The notes: generated from the sequence alone by a model not told the origin. A DNA stretch of 64,000 bases from Herbaspirillum sp. AP02 (GCF_015767275.1 NZ_JADWMY010000004.1:186001-250000); one strand, 5' to 3'. Shown: positions 42,965 through 52,440, counted from the stretch's first letter. Program-made: numbers and translations.

Positions 42965-43852
42965 ATGGGCACAGATAATCGGTTTTCTCGCATCGGGTTC
43001 GTAGGGGCTGGCAAAGTCGCCCAGACGCTCGCGGAAGCATTTTCACGGGCCGGACATTCTGTTGTGGTGGTTTGCAGCAGAAGCGATATCAATCTCGCCC
43101 AATTTCACGCACGCTGCCCAGATGCCAGAATAGTGAGCTCGCCTCAGGAAGTGGCAGATCAAGCATCCCTCGTCTTTCTGACCGTACCCGACGATGTGAT
43201 CGGCAAAGTCTGTGAAGCGGCATCGTGGACGCCTGGAACGGCCGTAGTCCATTGCTCGGGCGCCACCGAAGTTGCGGCGCTGTCATCTGCAAAAGAACTG
43301 GGCGCTTTCATTGGTGGATTTCATCCTCTGCAAATGTTTGCAGATCCAGATGTAGCCCTTTCAGGCCTCCCAGGTTGCACTGTCGGAATTGAAGCGGAAG
43401 AAGCCTTGCTGGAAAAATTGGAAGCATTGGCACGGAGCATCGGATGTGTACCGATGGCTCTGCCGGCTGGTATCCGCCCGCTTTATCATGCATCAGCCTA
43501 TTACGTGGGTCCCTTCTTGATTGCACTGTTGAAAGAGGGTGCGAAGTTGTGGGCGCACTTTGGTGCGTCGGAGCGTCAAGCCATGGATGCACTGATGCCG
43601 CTGCTCCGGGGCAGCGTCGCAGCCGTGCAGCACGCTGGACTCGCACAGGGCATGGGAGGTTGCGTCGCGCGGGGCGATATAGGAACGATCCGCAAGCATG
43701 TGGCCTCACTGGACGAAACGGACCCAAGCGCTGCTGGCTTGTATCGAGAGCTTGCTTTGCGCAACATTCCACTAGCGCTGGAACGCGGCACAATAGACGC
43801 ATTACGGGGACAGCAAATCGAGGAGCTTCTCAAACGAGCAAACCGCTGCTAG
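42965..43852 (+). CDS. Rossmann-fold/DUF2520 domain protein
   Basis: A 295-residue protein with an N-terminal NAD(P)-binding fold (IGFVGAGKVAQTLAEAFSRAGH at residues 10-31) resembling pyrroline-5-carboxylate reductase and F420-dependent oxidoreductases. VFLTVPDDVIGKVCE and VVHCSGATEVAAL follow, then a helical C-terminal DUF2520 domain (GGFHPLQMFADPDVALSGLPGCTVGIE...HASAYYVGPFLIALLKEG...AGLYRELALRNIPLAL). These proteins are conserved in bacteria but the substrate is unknown. Start ATG 42965 has only a weak site (GAGAT) and overlaps a small upstream frame. Confidence 0.85.
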   Translation: MGTDNRFSRIGFVGAGKVAQTLAEAFSRAGHSVVVVCSRSDINLAQFHARCPDARIVSSPQEVADQASLVFLTVPDDVIGKVCEAASWTPGTAVVHCSGATEVAALSSAKELGAFIGGFHPLQMFADPDVALSGLPGCTVGIEAEEALLEKLEALARSIGCVPMALPAGIRPLYHASAYYVGPFLIALLKEGAKLWAHFGASERQAMDALMPLLRGSVAAVQHAGLAQGMGGCVARGDIGTIRKHVASLDETDPSAAGLYRELALRNIPLALERGTIDALRGQQIEELLKRANRC

Positions 43853-44075
43853 AACGTCGTGAATTATTGGGAATGTCCGACTCAGGCCGGAAACAGCCAT
43901 GTCTGATTTGACCTTCGTTTTCCGGTCTCCCTCGACCAGCAGCGTTCTCGCGCAAGCAAGGCTACCGTTGGCAGAGATCCCTCGGCCAAGCGACCATACG
44001 ATCATCGACTGGCTGTTGATGACCCATTTGAAAACGCGCCCGCCGAGATAGGGTGATGAGTCGCCATACCAGGCA

Positions 44076-44810
44076 TCAGTGTGAAAGAATCTTGGAAAGA
44101 AACTGTCTGCTACGCACTGAATGACCGTTGTCGCCACCAAAGAAATCATCCTTGCTGCGGTCTTCGACGATGCTTCCCTGGTCCATGAAGATCACACGAT
44201 GCGCCACCTTGCGGGCAAATCCCATTTCATGGGTAACGCAGACCATGGTCATGCCTTCCTGCGCGAGCTCCACCATGACATCCAGGACCTCGTTGACCAT
44301 TTCGGGATCGAGTGCCGAGGTGGGTTCGTCGAACAGCATGCAAATCGGATCCATCGCCAGTGCGCGCGCGATCGCAACGCGCTGCTGCTGCCCTCCGGAC
44401 AACTGACCCGGGTATTTCCCCGCATGTGCTTTCAGGCCAACGCGCTCGAGATATCTCATGGCATGCTGATGGGCCTCGTCCTTCTTTCGGCGCAGTACCT
44501 TCACCTGCGCCAAGGTCAGGTTATCGGTGATCGTCAGATGGGGAAACAACTCGAAATGCTGAAACACCATGCCTACCCGCGAGCGTAATGCGGGCAGATT
44601 CGTGCTGCGGTCGTTGACCTTGATGCCGTCGACCGTAATGCGGCCTTCCTGAATCGGTTCCAGCGCATTGATGGTCTTGATCAGTGTCGACTTGCCAGAA
44701 CCCGAAGGTCCGCAGACCACCACCACTTCTCCTTTGGCAATCGTGGCGTTGCAGCCGGAGAGCACCTTGAAGTCACCGTAGTACTTCGATACATCTTGCA
44801 GCGTGATCAT
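44076..44810 (-). CDS. Polar amino-acid ABC transporter ATPase (GlnQ/ArtP-like)
   Basis: A 244-residue ATPase of the PAAT family: Walker [12 protein letters not shown], signature [16 protein letters not shown], Walker [18 protein letters not shown] and H-loop VTHEMGF. It energises the two adjacent permeases. Its start (44810) overlaps the permease stop by four bases. It is the last gene of the aminotransferase-binding protein-CMD-permease-permease-ATPase operon, controlled by the RpiR-type sites upstream. Confidence 0.95.
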   Translation of the reverse strand: MITLQDVSKYYGDFKVLSGCNATIAKGEVVVVCGPSGSGKSTLIKTINALEPIQEGRITVDGIKVNDRSTNLPALRSRVGMVFQHFELFPHLTITDNLTLAQVKVLRRKKDEAHQHAMRYLERVGLKAHAGKYPGQLSGGQQQRVAIARALAMDPICMLFDEPTSALDPEMVNEVLDVMVELAQEGMTMVCVTHEMGFARKVAHRVIFMDQGSIVEDRSKDDFFGGDNGHSVRSRQFLSKILSH

Positions 44811-45490
44811 GTTGCGACTTTCTTCCTGTAACGCTTGACCATCAAGGACATGGAAAAGCAGATGATGAAATACACCGCACCTGCGACAAACAGCATTTCG
44901 ATGATGCGGCCATTGCGCTCGCCGATGCTGTAGGCGCGTCCGAAGAAATCGGCCAGCGCACTCACATACACCAGTGACGTATCCTGGAACAGGACGATAC
45001 CTTGCGTCAGCAGAAGTGGCACCATGTTGCGGAAGGCCTGGGGCAGGATCACCATGCCCATGGCCTGCGGATAGGTCAGGCCCAGGGCATAGGCGGCCGC
45101 CATCTGTCCCCGCGACACGCTATTGATGCCGGCCCGGATGATCTCGGCGTAATACGCCGCTTCGAACAGCGCAAACGCCACCAGGGCCGAGGTCATGCGC
45201 AGATCGTTGGCCGGCGACAGACCGAACAGCTTCTGCAGCAACTGCGGCACGATCAGGAAGAACCACAACAACACCATCACCAGCGGGATGGAGCGGAACA
45301 GATTCACGTAGCCGGCGGCGAACCATTGCAAGGGACCATGCCTGGACAGCCGCATCATCGCCAGCAGCGTCCCCCAGACCATGCCGAACACAATGGCGAC
45401 CAGAGTGATCTTGAGCGAGACCAGCATACCATCGCCGAGCACCTTGAGTGCCGCCGGTGTCACCGCGCTGAAATCGAATTCGTATGCCAT
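44807..45490 (-). CDS. Polar amino-acid ABC transporter permease (GltK-like)
   Basis: A 227-residue PAAT permease with about five hydrophobic segments. The family stretch is [15 protein letters not shown] and, later, the EAA-type loop [54 protein letters not shown] precedes ATG 45490. It lies 11 bases after the sister permease and four bases into the ATPase gene. The pair forms the heterodimeric channel for a polar or acidic amino acid. Confidence 0.93.
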   Translation of the reverse strand: MAYEFDFSAVTPAALKVLGDGMLVSLKITLVAIVFGMVWGTLLAMMRLSRHGPLQWFAAGYVNLFRSIPLVMVLLWFFLIVPQLLQKLFGLSPANDLRMTSALVAFALFEAAYYAEIIRAGINSVSRGQMAAAYALGLTYPQAMGMVILPQAFRNMVPLLLTQGIVLFQDTSLVYVSALADFFGRAYSIGERNGRIIEMLFVAGAVYFIICFSMSLMVKRYRKKVAT

Positions 45491-45501
45491 GCCTGTCTCC
45501 T

Positions 45502-46227
45502 CTACTTTCCGGCCATGCCGGGCAAGCTGGTCTTGCGTTCCAGTATCCGCATCAGCGACATGACAGCAATATTGATCAGCATATAGGCCAGCGTGACCGC
45601 GATGAATGCCTCATAAGGCTGGGCGGTGTAGTCCACCAGTTGACGCCCTTGCGCGGCAAGTTCCAGCAGGCCGATGGTGGACGCCACGGCAGAATTCTTG
45701 AAGATGTTGAGGAATTCGGACGTCAGCGGTGGCAGCACAATGCGCATGGCCATCGGCAACAGCACGAAACGGTAGGTTTGCCCCAGTGTCAGGCCGAGCG
45801 CCAGACCCGCGCCTTTCTGGCCGCGCGGCAAGGATTCGATGCCCGAGCGCACCTGTTCGCAGACACGGGCCGCCGTGAACATGCCCAGGCACAGCATCGC
45901 CATCAAGAACTGTTGCGTCATCGGCGGCAGCGCTTTGACTGCATCGCCCCAGGGCAGCAGTTCCGGCATGGCGAAATACCAGATGAAGATCTGCACCAGC
46001 AACGGCACATTGCGAAACAGCTCCACATAGCAGGCGGCAAAACCGGATAAGGCACGGTTGGGCAGTGTGCGCAGGATGCCGAGGAAGGTGCCCAGGGCCA
46101 GCGCCAAACCCCAGGCAGACAGGCCAAGCGCGATCGTGACCCCGAGGCCCGAAAGAAGCCAGTCCAGATAGGTCTGCCCGGCGCTGGGCGCCTGAAGGAA
46201 TACTGACCATTGCCATTGATATGCCAT
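45502..46227 (-). CDS. Polar amino-acid ABC transporter permease (GltJ-like)
   Basis: A 241-residue PAAT permease. [30 protein letters not shown] starts the transmembrane part; [24 protein letters not shown] and the EAA-type loop [50 protein letters not shown] follow. The N-terminal [12 protein letters not shown] with the extended first loop resembles GltJ. AAGGAAG precedes ATG 46227. It is 21 bases after the carboxymuconolactone decarboxylase-like gene, in the same operon. Confidence 0.93.
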   Translation of the reverse strand: MAYQWQWSVFLQAPSAGQTYLDWLLSGLGVTIALGLSAWGLALALGTFLGILRTLPNRALSGFAACYVELFRNVPLLVQIFIWYFAMPELLPWGDAVKALPPMTQQFLMAMLCLGMFTAARVCEQVRSGIESLPRGQKGAGLALGLTLGQTYRFVLLPMAMRIVLPPLTSEFLNIFKNSAVASTIGLLELAAQGRQLVDYTAQPYEAFIAVTLAYMLINIAVMSLMRILERKTSLPGMAGK

Positions 46228-46248
46228 CGTTACTTCCTTTTCCAGTGC

Positions 46249-46824
46249 TCAGGACGCCGCTTCGGCGAAGGGCAAGTCTGCCTCGCCCTGCCCTTCGGCA
46301 CGCATGCCGAACGTGTTCAAGGTCATCGCCACCAGGGCGTAGTAGCCCAGCAATCCCGCCAGATTGACCACCACCGGCAAGCCGAACATCGCAACGGCGG
46401 TTGCATAGGTCGGCTCGGAAACACGCTTGTCGCGGTATAGCTCATTGGCGAAGGACCAGATTGCCCGTTCATCGTCCTGGCGGAAATCCGGCGTCGCACC
46501 CTCACGAATCTGTTCTGCAATCTCCGGTGCAAGACCGGCTTCCAGGGCGATTGGCAGGTGGATGTGCCATTCCGCCTGCGATCGCCATGCGGCTGCCGTC
46601 ACCAGAATGGCCAGTTCCGACAATCGCAGCGGCAGGCCCGTCTGGTAGCGACAGAACGCGCCAAGCCGCTGTGCCAGTTCGCCCAGTGCAGGACTATGGA
46701 TCCAGGCCACAAAAGGACCGTTGAGGTTCTTGCGCGGTCCGGCAAGAATGGCCTCGAGCATGGCGGTCTGCTCCGGCGTCATCTGTTCATGGGCGATGGG
46801 TGGCAGGCGGCTGGGCATGGTCAT
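46249..46824 (-). CDS. Carboxymuconolactone decarboxylase family protein
   Basis: A 191-residue alpha-helical protein of the CMD/AhpD-like fold: LGAFCRYQTGLPLRLSELAILVTAAAWRSQAEWHIHLPIALEAGL and DERAIWSFANELYRDKRVSEPTYATAVAMFGLPVVVNLAGLLGYYALVAMTLNTF. The Cys-x-x-Cys of AhpD is missing, so it is closer to the decarboxylase branch than to thiol peroxidases. It sits inside an amino-acid uptake operon between binding-protein and permease genes, an unusual partner. ATG 46824 was chosen because AGGAGA lies six bases upstream; the first in-frame ATG (46866) overlaps the binding-protein stop. Confidence 0.85.
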   Translation of the reverse strand: MTMPSRLPPIAHEQMTPEQTAMLEAILAGPRKNLNGPFVAWIHSPALGELAQRLGAFCRYQTGLPLRLSELAILVTAAAWRSQAEWHIHLPIALEAGLAPEIAEQIREGATPDFRQDDERAIWSFANELYRDKRVSEPTYATAVAMFGLPVVVNLAGLLGYYALVAMTLNTFGMRAEGQGEADLPFAEAAS

Positions 46825-46862
46825 ACGGTTCTCCTGAAGCATGGATGTAGCAACTGCCTGCC

Positions 46863-47780
46863 TCAATCCATCGGCTTGTCGCTGGGCGTCGCGTACAACT
46901 TCGTGACGGTGTCCGACATCGGGAAGTTAAAGCTCACGTTCTTTGGTGGAATCGGGAAGGTGAACCACTTGGCGTACATCTTCTTGATCTCGCCGCTCTT
47001 CATCAGGCCGGACAAGGTGTCGTCCACCAGCTGCTTGAATTGCGGATCATCACGGCGAACCATGAAGGCATACGGTTCCGCACCGAAGGGATTGCCGGTC
47101 AACACCCAGTCATTGGGCCTTTGCGCAGTGGTACGGGCGCCGGCCAGCAGTACGTCGTCCATCACATAGGCGGCCACGCGCCCCGACTGCAGGATCAGGA
47201 AGGCCTCGCCGTAGTCCTTGGCGCTCTGGATCTGCATGCCCATCTTGCGGTGCTCATTGAGGTTGCGCAACAGTTGCTCGGATGTGGTCCCGGCATTGGT
47301 CACCACCGCCTTGCCGGCCAGGTCGGGAAAGTCCTTGATGCCGCTGTCGCGCTTGGTCAGGATGCGGCTGCTCGCCACGAAGAAGTTGGTCGCGAAAGAA
47401 ACCTGTTGCCAGCGGTTCTTCAGATTGCTGGTCACGCCGCATTCGAGATCGATGGTGCCGTTCTGCAGCAGGGGCGTACGATTCTGCGACGTTACCGGCA
47501 CCATGCGCACATCCAGCTTGGTCGCGCCGATCCTGGCCTTGACCGCATCGATGACCTTGTTGCACAGGTCTTGCGAATAGCCAATCACCTGCTGATTTTC
47601 GTCGTAATAGGAAAACGGAATGGAGCTGGTGCGATGGCCGATGGCGATCAGGTTGGCATCCTTGATCTTTTGCAGGGTGGGACCCAATACGGAATCTGCC
47701 GCACAGGCTTGCTGCGGCAGTACAACCAACAACATGGACAGCATTGCGGCCGGTGCGGCCAGACTGACTAGGTGTTTCAT
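46863..47780 (-). CDS. Amino-acid ABC transporter substrate-binding protein (GltI-like)
   Basis: A 305-residue periplasmic binding protein of the type II fold. The Sec signal peptide MKHLVSLAAPAAMLSMLLVVLPQQACA is cleaved about residue 27. IGHRTSSIPFSYYDENQQVIGYSQDLCNKVIDAV is the amino-acid contact region and DLECGVTSNLKNRWQQVSFATNFF the hinge. It resembles the glutamate/aspartate binding protein GltI. AGGAGGGG precedes ATG 47780. Placement with an aminotransferase and RpiR regulator suggests an amino acid or amino-acid-like compound as ligand. Confidence 0.93.
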   Translation of the reverse strand: MKHLVSLAAPAAMLSMLLVVLPQQACAADSVLGPTLQKIKDANLIAIGHRTSSIPFSYYDENQQVIGYSQDLCNKVIDAVKARIGATKLDVRMVPVTSQNRTPLLQNGTIDLECGVTSNLKNRWQQVSFATNFFVASSRILTKRDSGIKDFPDLAGKAVVTNAGTTSEQLLRNLNEHRKMGMQIQSAKDYGEAFLILQSGRVAAYVMDDVLLAGARTTAQRPNDWVLTGNPFGAEPYAFMVRRDDPQFKQLVDDTLSGLMKSGEIKKMYAKWFTFPIPPKNVSFNFPMSDTVTKLYATPSDKPMD

Positions 47781-47819
47781 CGTTACCCCTCCTCGTGGAA
47801 AATGTGGATCTGAGCGGAC

Positions 47820-49142
47820 TCAGGCGAGCGACGCAGCGACCGACTCGGAGAGCCGTTGCACGATCTCGCTGATATCGTTTGGCGTCGCAATGAACGGTGG
47901 TGCCAGCAGGATGTGGTCGCCGTTGCGGCCATCGATGGTGCCGCCCATCGGGTACACCAGCAGACCGCGCTTCATGGCTTCGGCCTTGACGCGGGCGTGG
48001 GTGCGCAAGCTCGGGTCCAGCGGCAGCTTGTTGCGGCGATCGGCCACCAGCTCCACGCCAACGAACAGACCACGGCCACGGACATCGCCCACATGCGGCT
48101 GGTCGTCAAACACCTGACGCAATTCGCTACGCAACTGCTCTCCGCGCTGGCGGACGTTTTCCAGCAGGCGCTCTTCCTGAATCGTTTTCTGTACAGCCAG
48201 GGCCCCGGCGCATGCCGTTGCATGACCGATGTAGGTATGGCCGTGCTGGAAGAATCCGGAACCGCGCAACACGGCATCGTAGATGCGATCGCTGCAGATC
48301 ATGGCGCCAATCGGCTGGTAGCCGGCACCCAGGCCTTTGGCAATCACGACGATATCCGGTTCGACACCATCCTCTTCGCAAGCGAAGAGATAGCCGGTGC
48401 GCCCCATGCCGGACATGACTTCATCCAGAATCAGCAACACGCCATATCGGTCGCAGACTTCACGCATCTTGCGGAAGTAGTCGCCCACCGGCGGCACCGC
48501 ACCAGCCGTTGCGCCGACCACCGTTTCGGCCACGAACGCGATCACCTGGTCGGGGCCGAGCGAGAGAATCTTCTGTTCCAGCTCATCGGCCAGGCGTTGC
48601 ACATACTGCGCATCGCTTTCGCCGTCGGCACGGTCGCGATAGGCGTAGCACGGGGAAATGTGATGTGCATCGATCAGCAAGGGCATGAACATGTCGCGAC
48701 GCCATGCGTTACCACCGATGGCCAGCGCACCCAGCGTGTTGCCGTGATAGCTCTGCCGGCGCGCGATGATATGCCGGCGTTGGGGCTGCCCGATTTCGAC
48801 GTAGTACTGGCGCGCCAGCTTCAACGCAGCCTCGACCGCTTCAGACCCGCCCGACACAAAATAGACATGGTTGAGGGAGCCGGGCGCAGCATCGGCCAGC
48901 ATCGCCGCCAATTCTTCTGCCGGCGCCGTCGTGAAGAATGAGGTGTGCGCATATGCCAATTCAGCCACCTGTCTGCGAATGGCCTCGATCACGCGGGGGT
49001 GACCGTGTCCAAGACAGGACACCGCAGCACCACCGGAAGCATCGAGATAGCGCTTGCCATCCTGGTCGATCAGCGCCATCCCTTCGCCGGCAACGGCCAC
49101 GGGAAGTTTGCTACGGGGATTGCGATGGAAAACATGGGTCAT
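47820..49142 (-). CDS. Class III aminotransferase
   Basis: A 440-residue PLP-dependent transaminase of the ornithine/beta-alanine/GABA class. GKRYLDASGGAAVSCLGHGHPRVIEAIRRQ is the N-terminal substrate region; YHGNTLGALAIGG the middle; and IVVIAKGLGAGYQPIGAMI contains the PLP lysine. DEVMSGMGRTGYLFACEEDG precedes it. ATG 49142 has AAAGGAC upstream; the frame is open a further 36 codons without a site. It is the first gene of the operon, just below the RpiR sites, so the cell probably imports an amine or non-proteinogenic amino acid and transaminates it. Confidence 0.93.
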   Translation of the reverse strand: MTHVFHRNPRSKLPVAVAGEGMALIDQDGKRYLDASGGAAVSCLGHGHPRVIEAIRRQVAELAYAHTSFFTTAPAEELAAMLADAAPGSLNHVYFVSGGSEAVEAALKLARQYYVEIGQPQRRHIIARRQSYHGNTLGALAIGGNAWRRDMFMPLLIDAHHISPCYAYRDRADGESDAQYVQRLADELEQKILSLGPDQVIAFVAETVVGATAGAVPPVGDYFRKMREVCDRYGVLLILDEVMSGMGRTGYLFACEEDGVEPDIVVIAKGLGAGYQPIGAMICSDRIYDAVLRGSGFFQHGHTYIGHATACAGALAVQKTIQEERLLENVRQRGEQLRSELRQVFDDQPHVGDVRGRGLFVGVELVADRRNKLPLDPSLRTHARVKAEAMKRGLLVYPMGGTIDGRNGDHILLAPPFIATPNDISEIVQRLSESVAASLA

Positions 49143-49202
49143 GGTGACAGTCCTTTTATCCTCTTCATGCGCAACAACATTTGGTGACAGGAAAACCAGA
49201 AA

Positions 49203-49286
49203 TTCAACATTCGTTGCGCAAACGATCTGAGGCGCAATATAAATGAACAAAAATAGTTATGCAACATATGTTGCACAACTATTTTT
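49203..49286. promoter_or_regulatory. RpiR-type operator region upstream of the aminotransferase operon
   Basis: TGCAACATATGTTGCA (49260-49275) is a perfect 16-base palindrome inside a 38-base symmetric element (49249-49286) flanked by AAAAATAGTT and AACTATTTTT. A degenerate copy, TTCAACATTCGTTGCG, lies at 49203-49218. The same 16-mer occurs before the RpiR gene at 50396-50411, making an operator for that regulator very likely. Confidence 0.8.
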
Positions 49287-49456
49287 ATTTGATTATTTTG
49301 GTGCGCGCGCAGCATGCTGTTGGTGCGTGAAATCGGCGCGAAGCACACCAATGGCGCACTTGCAGCGATACCGCCGCGCAACATGGTGTCAAAAGCAAGA
49401 AGGGGAAATGCAGAGGTGCAGGCGCACGAAGCGCCTGACAAGAAGAGGAAAGAGGT

Positions 49457-50356
49457 TTAACGGGCTATGTAGGCGCCGGTACTGTGCAAGTCGCTTTCGG
49501 CCAGTTCCAGCCGGGTGACGGCGTGCTCATCGTCAATCGAAATCACCAGCTCTATCAGGCTTTCCGCAATGGCCGTAGCAGCAGCCATGGAGGGGAAGAA
49601 GGAGGGGCTTTCGTGAGAAAACAAGATGCAATGGTCGGCTTTGAGCGCGATCGGTGCGACCGCGCTGTCAGTCAATGCGATGAGCTTGGCGCCGGCCTGT
49701 TTGGCGGCTTCCGCCACGCGCACCGCCTCGGTCGAGTACGGTGCGAAACTGACGACTATTACCGCATCGTGTGCCGCGATGGCGCGCAATTCCAGCTCGA
49801 TCGAGCCTTCGCTGCCCCGCACCAGCGATACCGACGTCCGGAACAGGCGATACAGGTAATGCAACAGGAAGGAAATGGAAAACGCGGCGCGAAAGCCGGC
49901 GATGTGGACGTGATGTGCTTTCAACAGTGCCCGTGCGGCGCCCAGCATGCGGTCGGCGCTCTTGGGCTCCGAGGCATCGAGGTTGGCACGCTGCGCGGTA
50001 AACAGTTCTGCCACCAGCTTGTCGCTGTTGCTGCGACGGACTATGTTCTTGGCCTTGAACGCATAGGCCTTGGGTTCACCGGCCAGCCGCTCGACAAACA
50101 GCGCACGCAACTCCGCCCAGCCGGCAAAACCCAGATGCTGCGCGAGGCGCACAAACGTGGACGGTTGCACCTGGGCCTTGTGCGACAGGGCACGCATGGT
50201 CGAGACCGCCACTTCGCCGGGATTGTCCAGCAGGAAGGCAGCGCCGGCTTGAAATTGCGGCCGCAAATCGTTGAAACGTTCCCGGATCAAGGCTTCCAGT
50301 TCACTGAAACTGCGGGGAGGATGTGCGACTTGGCTCATGGATGTGCGTTGGTACAT
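49457..50356 (-). CDS. MurR/RpiR-family transcriptional regulator
   Basis: A 299-residue regulator. The N-terminal helix-turn-helix covers FSELEALIRERFNDLRPQFQAGAAFLLDNPGEVAVSTMRALSHKAQVQPSTFVRLAQHLGFAGWAELRALF, and the C-terminal SIS domain (FRAAFSISFLLHYLYRLFRTSVSLV...AVIVVSFAPYSTEAVRVAEAAKQAGAKLIALTD) senses a phosphosugar or other ligand. Start is uncertain between ATG 50356 and 50338; the frame is open far upstream but contains the operator. It is transcribed in the same direction as the aminotransferase operon but from its own promoter, and the shared operator indicates autoregulation. Confidence 0.9.
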   Translation of the reverse strand: MYQRTSMSQVAHPPRSFSELEALIRERFNDLRPQFQAGAAFLLDNPGEVAVSTMRALSHKAQVQPSTFVRLAQHLGFAGWAELRALFVERLAGEPKAYAFKAKNIVRRSNSDKLVAELFTAQRANLDASEPKSADRMLGAARALLKAHHVHIAGFRAAFSISFLLHYLYRLFRTSVSLVRGSEGSIELELRAIAAHDAVIVVSFAPYSTEAVRVAEAAKQAGAKLIALTDSAVAPIALKADHCILFSHESPSFFPSMAAATAIAESLIELVISIDDEHAVTRLELAESDLHSTGAYIAR

Positions 50357-50395
50357 TTGAATCCGGTCGATGGTAGCAAAGATCGCGTGTCCCCG

Positions 50396-50411
50396 TGCAA
50401 CATCTGTTGCA
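50396..50411. promoter_or_regulatory. RpiR operator at its own gene
   Basis: TGCAACATCTGTTGCA differs from the aminotransferase-side site by one base in 16 and sits 40 bases upstream of the RpiR start. The two sites are 1.1 kb apart. Confidence 0.75.
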
Positions 50412-50748
50412 TCAACACGGGTTCGGACTGTATTGCAGATGGCACCAGGGCGGTCGGCCAGCAGGCGTGACGTGGTCTGCTGCTTTCGCAGCCAACTGCG
50501 CGTGGTGGCGGAAGGATGGGACCGCCAGAATGCCGCTGAACCAGCAGACAAGTAAGTGCACGCAGGAAACGGAAGCTTGCCCTGTGAGGCGATGATCGTA
50601 ATATGCTGGTGATATCCGCCGACGGCTGCGCAGGTCTGCTTTGGATCATTCCCAAGGATGTCTGGCGAGAGCGCACTCCAGATCGTGGCGAAACACTTCG
50701 ACGCCATCCATCGAGCGGATCCCCTTTAACCTATCCATCACCCTGAAA
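50412..50748. other. Intergenic space between RpiR gene and DUF985 cupin gene
   Basis: About 340 bases hold no recognisable gene. Frames in it are shadows and none has a good start. It separates two divergently transcribed genes, so both promoters should lie here, but no other operator stands out beyond the RpiR palindrome next to it. Confidence 0.5.
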
Positions 50749-51249
50749 ATGTCTCGACATCGCTTCGAAGAATTGATTTCCCGTCTGAACCTTCAACCGC
50801 ATCCGGAGGGAGGTTTCTATCGGGAGACCCATCGCAGCCAGGAGCGCGTGGAGCGCTCGGCGGGCGGTTCGCCGCGCTCGGCGGCGACCGCAATCTATTA
50901 CCTTCTCGGTGGCAAGGATAGATCGACGTGGCACCGGATTGATTCGGAAGAGATGTGGCACTTCTATGAAGGTGATCCTCTGCACGTCCATGTCCTGCAG
51001 CCGCAAGGGGCGCTTCAGACTTTCCGGCTGGGCAATCCGCTGGAGCATGACGGTGCCGATTTCCAGGCGTTGGTCCCGGCAGGCGCCTGGTTTGCGGCGG
51101 AGTGTACGGTTCAAGACGGTCACAGTCTGGTGGGCTGCACGGTGGCACCAGGCTTCGAATTTGATGCGTTTGAAATCGCCCAGGCAGAGTTGCTGCTGGA
51201 AGATTGGCCGCTGCACCAGGAACTGATCAAACGTCTAGCACGGAGGTGA
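50749..51249 (+). CDS. DUF985 cupin-family protein
   Basis: A 166-residue small cupin. HPEGGFYRETHRSQER is the family signature at residues 18-33, then SAATAIYYLLGGKDRSTWHRIDSEEMWHFYEGDPLHVHVLQPQG with metal-binding His and Glu, and AGAWFAAECTVQDGHSLVGCTVAPGFEFDAFEIA. Members bind a metal; function is unknown, some are near sugar epimerases. Start chosen at ATG 50749 where the conserved N-terminus begins; no clear ribosome site. Monocistronic. Confidence 0.85.
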   Translation: MSRHRFEELISRLNLQPHPEGGFYRETHRSQERVERSAGGSPRSAATAIYYLLGGKDRSTWHRIDSEEMWHFYEGDPLHVHVLQPQGALQTFRLGNPLEHDGADFQALVPAGAWFAAECTVQDGHSLVGCTVAPGFEFDAFEIAQAELLLEDWPLHQELIKRLARR

Positions 51250-51300
51250 CGGTCGCTTTGCAATGCGATTGGAATCTTCTTTCCACGATGCGCATATTGA

Positions 51301-51861
51301 CTATGGGGTCTCTCGGCCGCGATCGGTGGAAATGGACATTCTTGCGAGCAAATCTAGCCCTTCCGGCCAGGCACCTAGCTTGCTTTCCGCATTGAGGTGC
51401 CCCTTCGCTCCAACCTCGACGAATTCGCTGCCCCAGGCATTGGCGCATTCTCGGCCGTGGTCCACGCTGCCGTAGGGATCGTCCGTGCTACAGACGACGA
51501 CCGTCGGAAACATTAATGGCACCAGAGGTATAGGCGCGAATCCATGCGCAGCGCCACGCGGAAATGAACGTGCCGCTGGATCGGGAACTGCGACCAGCAA
51601 GGCGCCACCAATCTTCTTTTCCGAATGTGCAGCCCAATGTGCCACCGCTAGGCATCCAAGGCTATGTGCTACCAGCAGGGTGTTTGCAGGAGCATTGACA
51701 AGTTGTCGCTCCAGGGCAGATACCCAGTCGTCGCGTTCTACTTTGTCCCAATTCTCGACGATGAGGCGCCGCCAATTCGGATACGAAGACTGCCATAGGC
51801 TCTGCCAGTGAGAAGGGCCAGAGTTGCCGATGCCGGGAACCACAAGGACGGAATGATGCAT
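51301..51861 (-). CDS. RBBP9/YdeN-family serine hydrolase
   Basis: A 186-residue alpha/beta hydrolase. The start MHHSVLVVPGIGNSGPSHWQSLW is the family signature and the nucleophile Ser is in LLVAHSLGCLAVAHWA. Asp and His of the triad are plausible at CSTDDPYGSVD and VGAKGHLNAESKLG. Substrate unknown. ATG 51861 has GGAG upstream by eight bases; two earlier ATGs lack a site. It faces the DUF985 gene and has no operon partner. Confidence 0.88.
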   Translation of the reverse strand: MHHSVLVVPGIGNSGPSHWQSLWQSSYPNWRRLIVENWDKVERDDWVSALERQLVNAPANTLLVAHSLGCLAVAHWAAHSEKKIGGALLVAVPDPAARSFPRGAAHGFAPIPLVPLMFPTVVVCSTDDPYGSVDHGRECANAWGSEFVEVGAKGHLNAESKLGAWPEGLDLLARMSISTDRGRETP

Positions 51862-51969
51862 TTGTGAAATCTCCATTGATGAAACAGTGCTCATTGTATT
51901 GAGACCGGAACTAGGGCAACATCGGCACTCGAATGAATTGACGGCACTGAACCGATGAATTGACGGAAG

Positions 51970-52440
51970 ATGATGGTCTCGACAAATGAAATTAAAGCGG
52001 AGGCATTAGACCGCCTGGACTGGCGCATCTTGGAGGCCCTTCAACACAATGCGCGCATGAGCAATACAGAGCTGGGAAAGCAGATTGGTCTATCTCAACC
52101 AGCCATCACTGCCCGCATCAGGAAATTGGAAGACCGAGGTGTAATTGAAGGCTACACGGCAAGAATAAATCCCGGCTTGGTGGGCCACAATATCTCCGCA
52201 ATGGTACGGATCCGTACCACCCACGCGGAAATCAAACGCTGCTTGTTCGCCTTCGAGGCGATGCCAGAGATTATTGAAGCACACCGCATAACTGGGGAAG
52301 ATTGCTTCATTGTGCGTGTCGTCGTTGAAGAGATGGCGCAGCTGGAAGCTGCTATCGATGCGCTGGCGCGGTTTGGGCCAGTTACCACTTCAGTAATTCT
52401 GGCAAGTTACCCGTCGAAAGCCATCGTTCCAAGGGCTTGA
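51970..52440 (+). CDS. Lrp/AsnC-family transcriptional regulator
   Basis: A 156-residue regulator. Helix-turn-helix LDWRILEALQHNARMSNTELGKQIGLSQPAITARIRKLEDRGVIEGYTARI is at the N-terminus and the RAM ligand domain (MVRIRTTHAEIKRCLFAFEAMPEIIEAHRITGEDCFIVRVVVEEMAQLEAAIDAL) follows. It is divergent from the hydrolase gene, which is the likely target; such regulators sense amino acids. ATG 51970 is one of two tandem ATGs. Confidence 0.92.
   Translation: MMVSTNEIKAEALDRLDWRILEALQHNARMSNTELGKQIGLSQPAITARIRKLEDRGVIEGYTARINPGLVGHNISAMVRIRTTHAEIKRCLFAFEAMPEIIEAHRITGEDCFIVRVVVEEMAQLEAAIDALARFGPVTTSVILASYPSKAIVPRA

Noticed and set aside
42846-43004. 52-codon frame with a possible ribosome site before the DUF2520 gene
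   Set aside because: It overlaps the downstream gene and its product resembles nothing; kept only as a note in the intergenic entry.
43853-44075. Minus-strand frame overlapping the gap after the DUF2520 gene
   Set aside because: It has no ribosome site, ends inside the DUF2520 gene and matches no family; the gap resembles degraded intergenic sequence.
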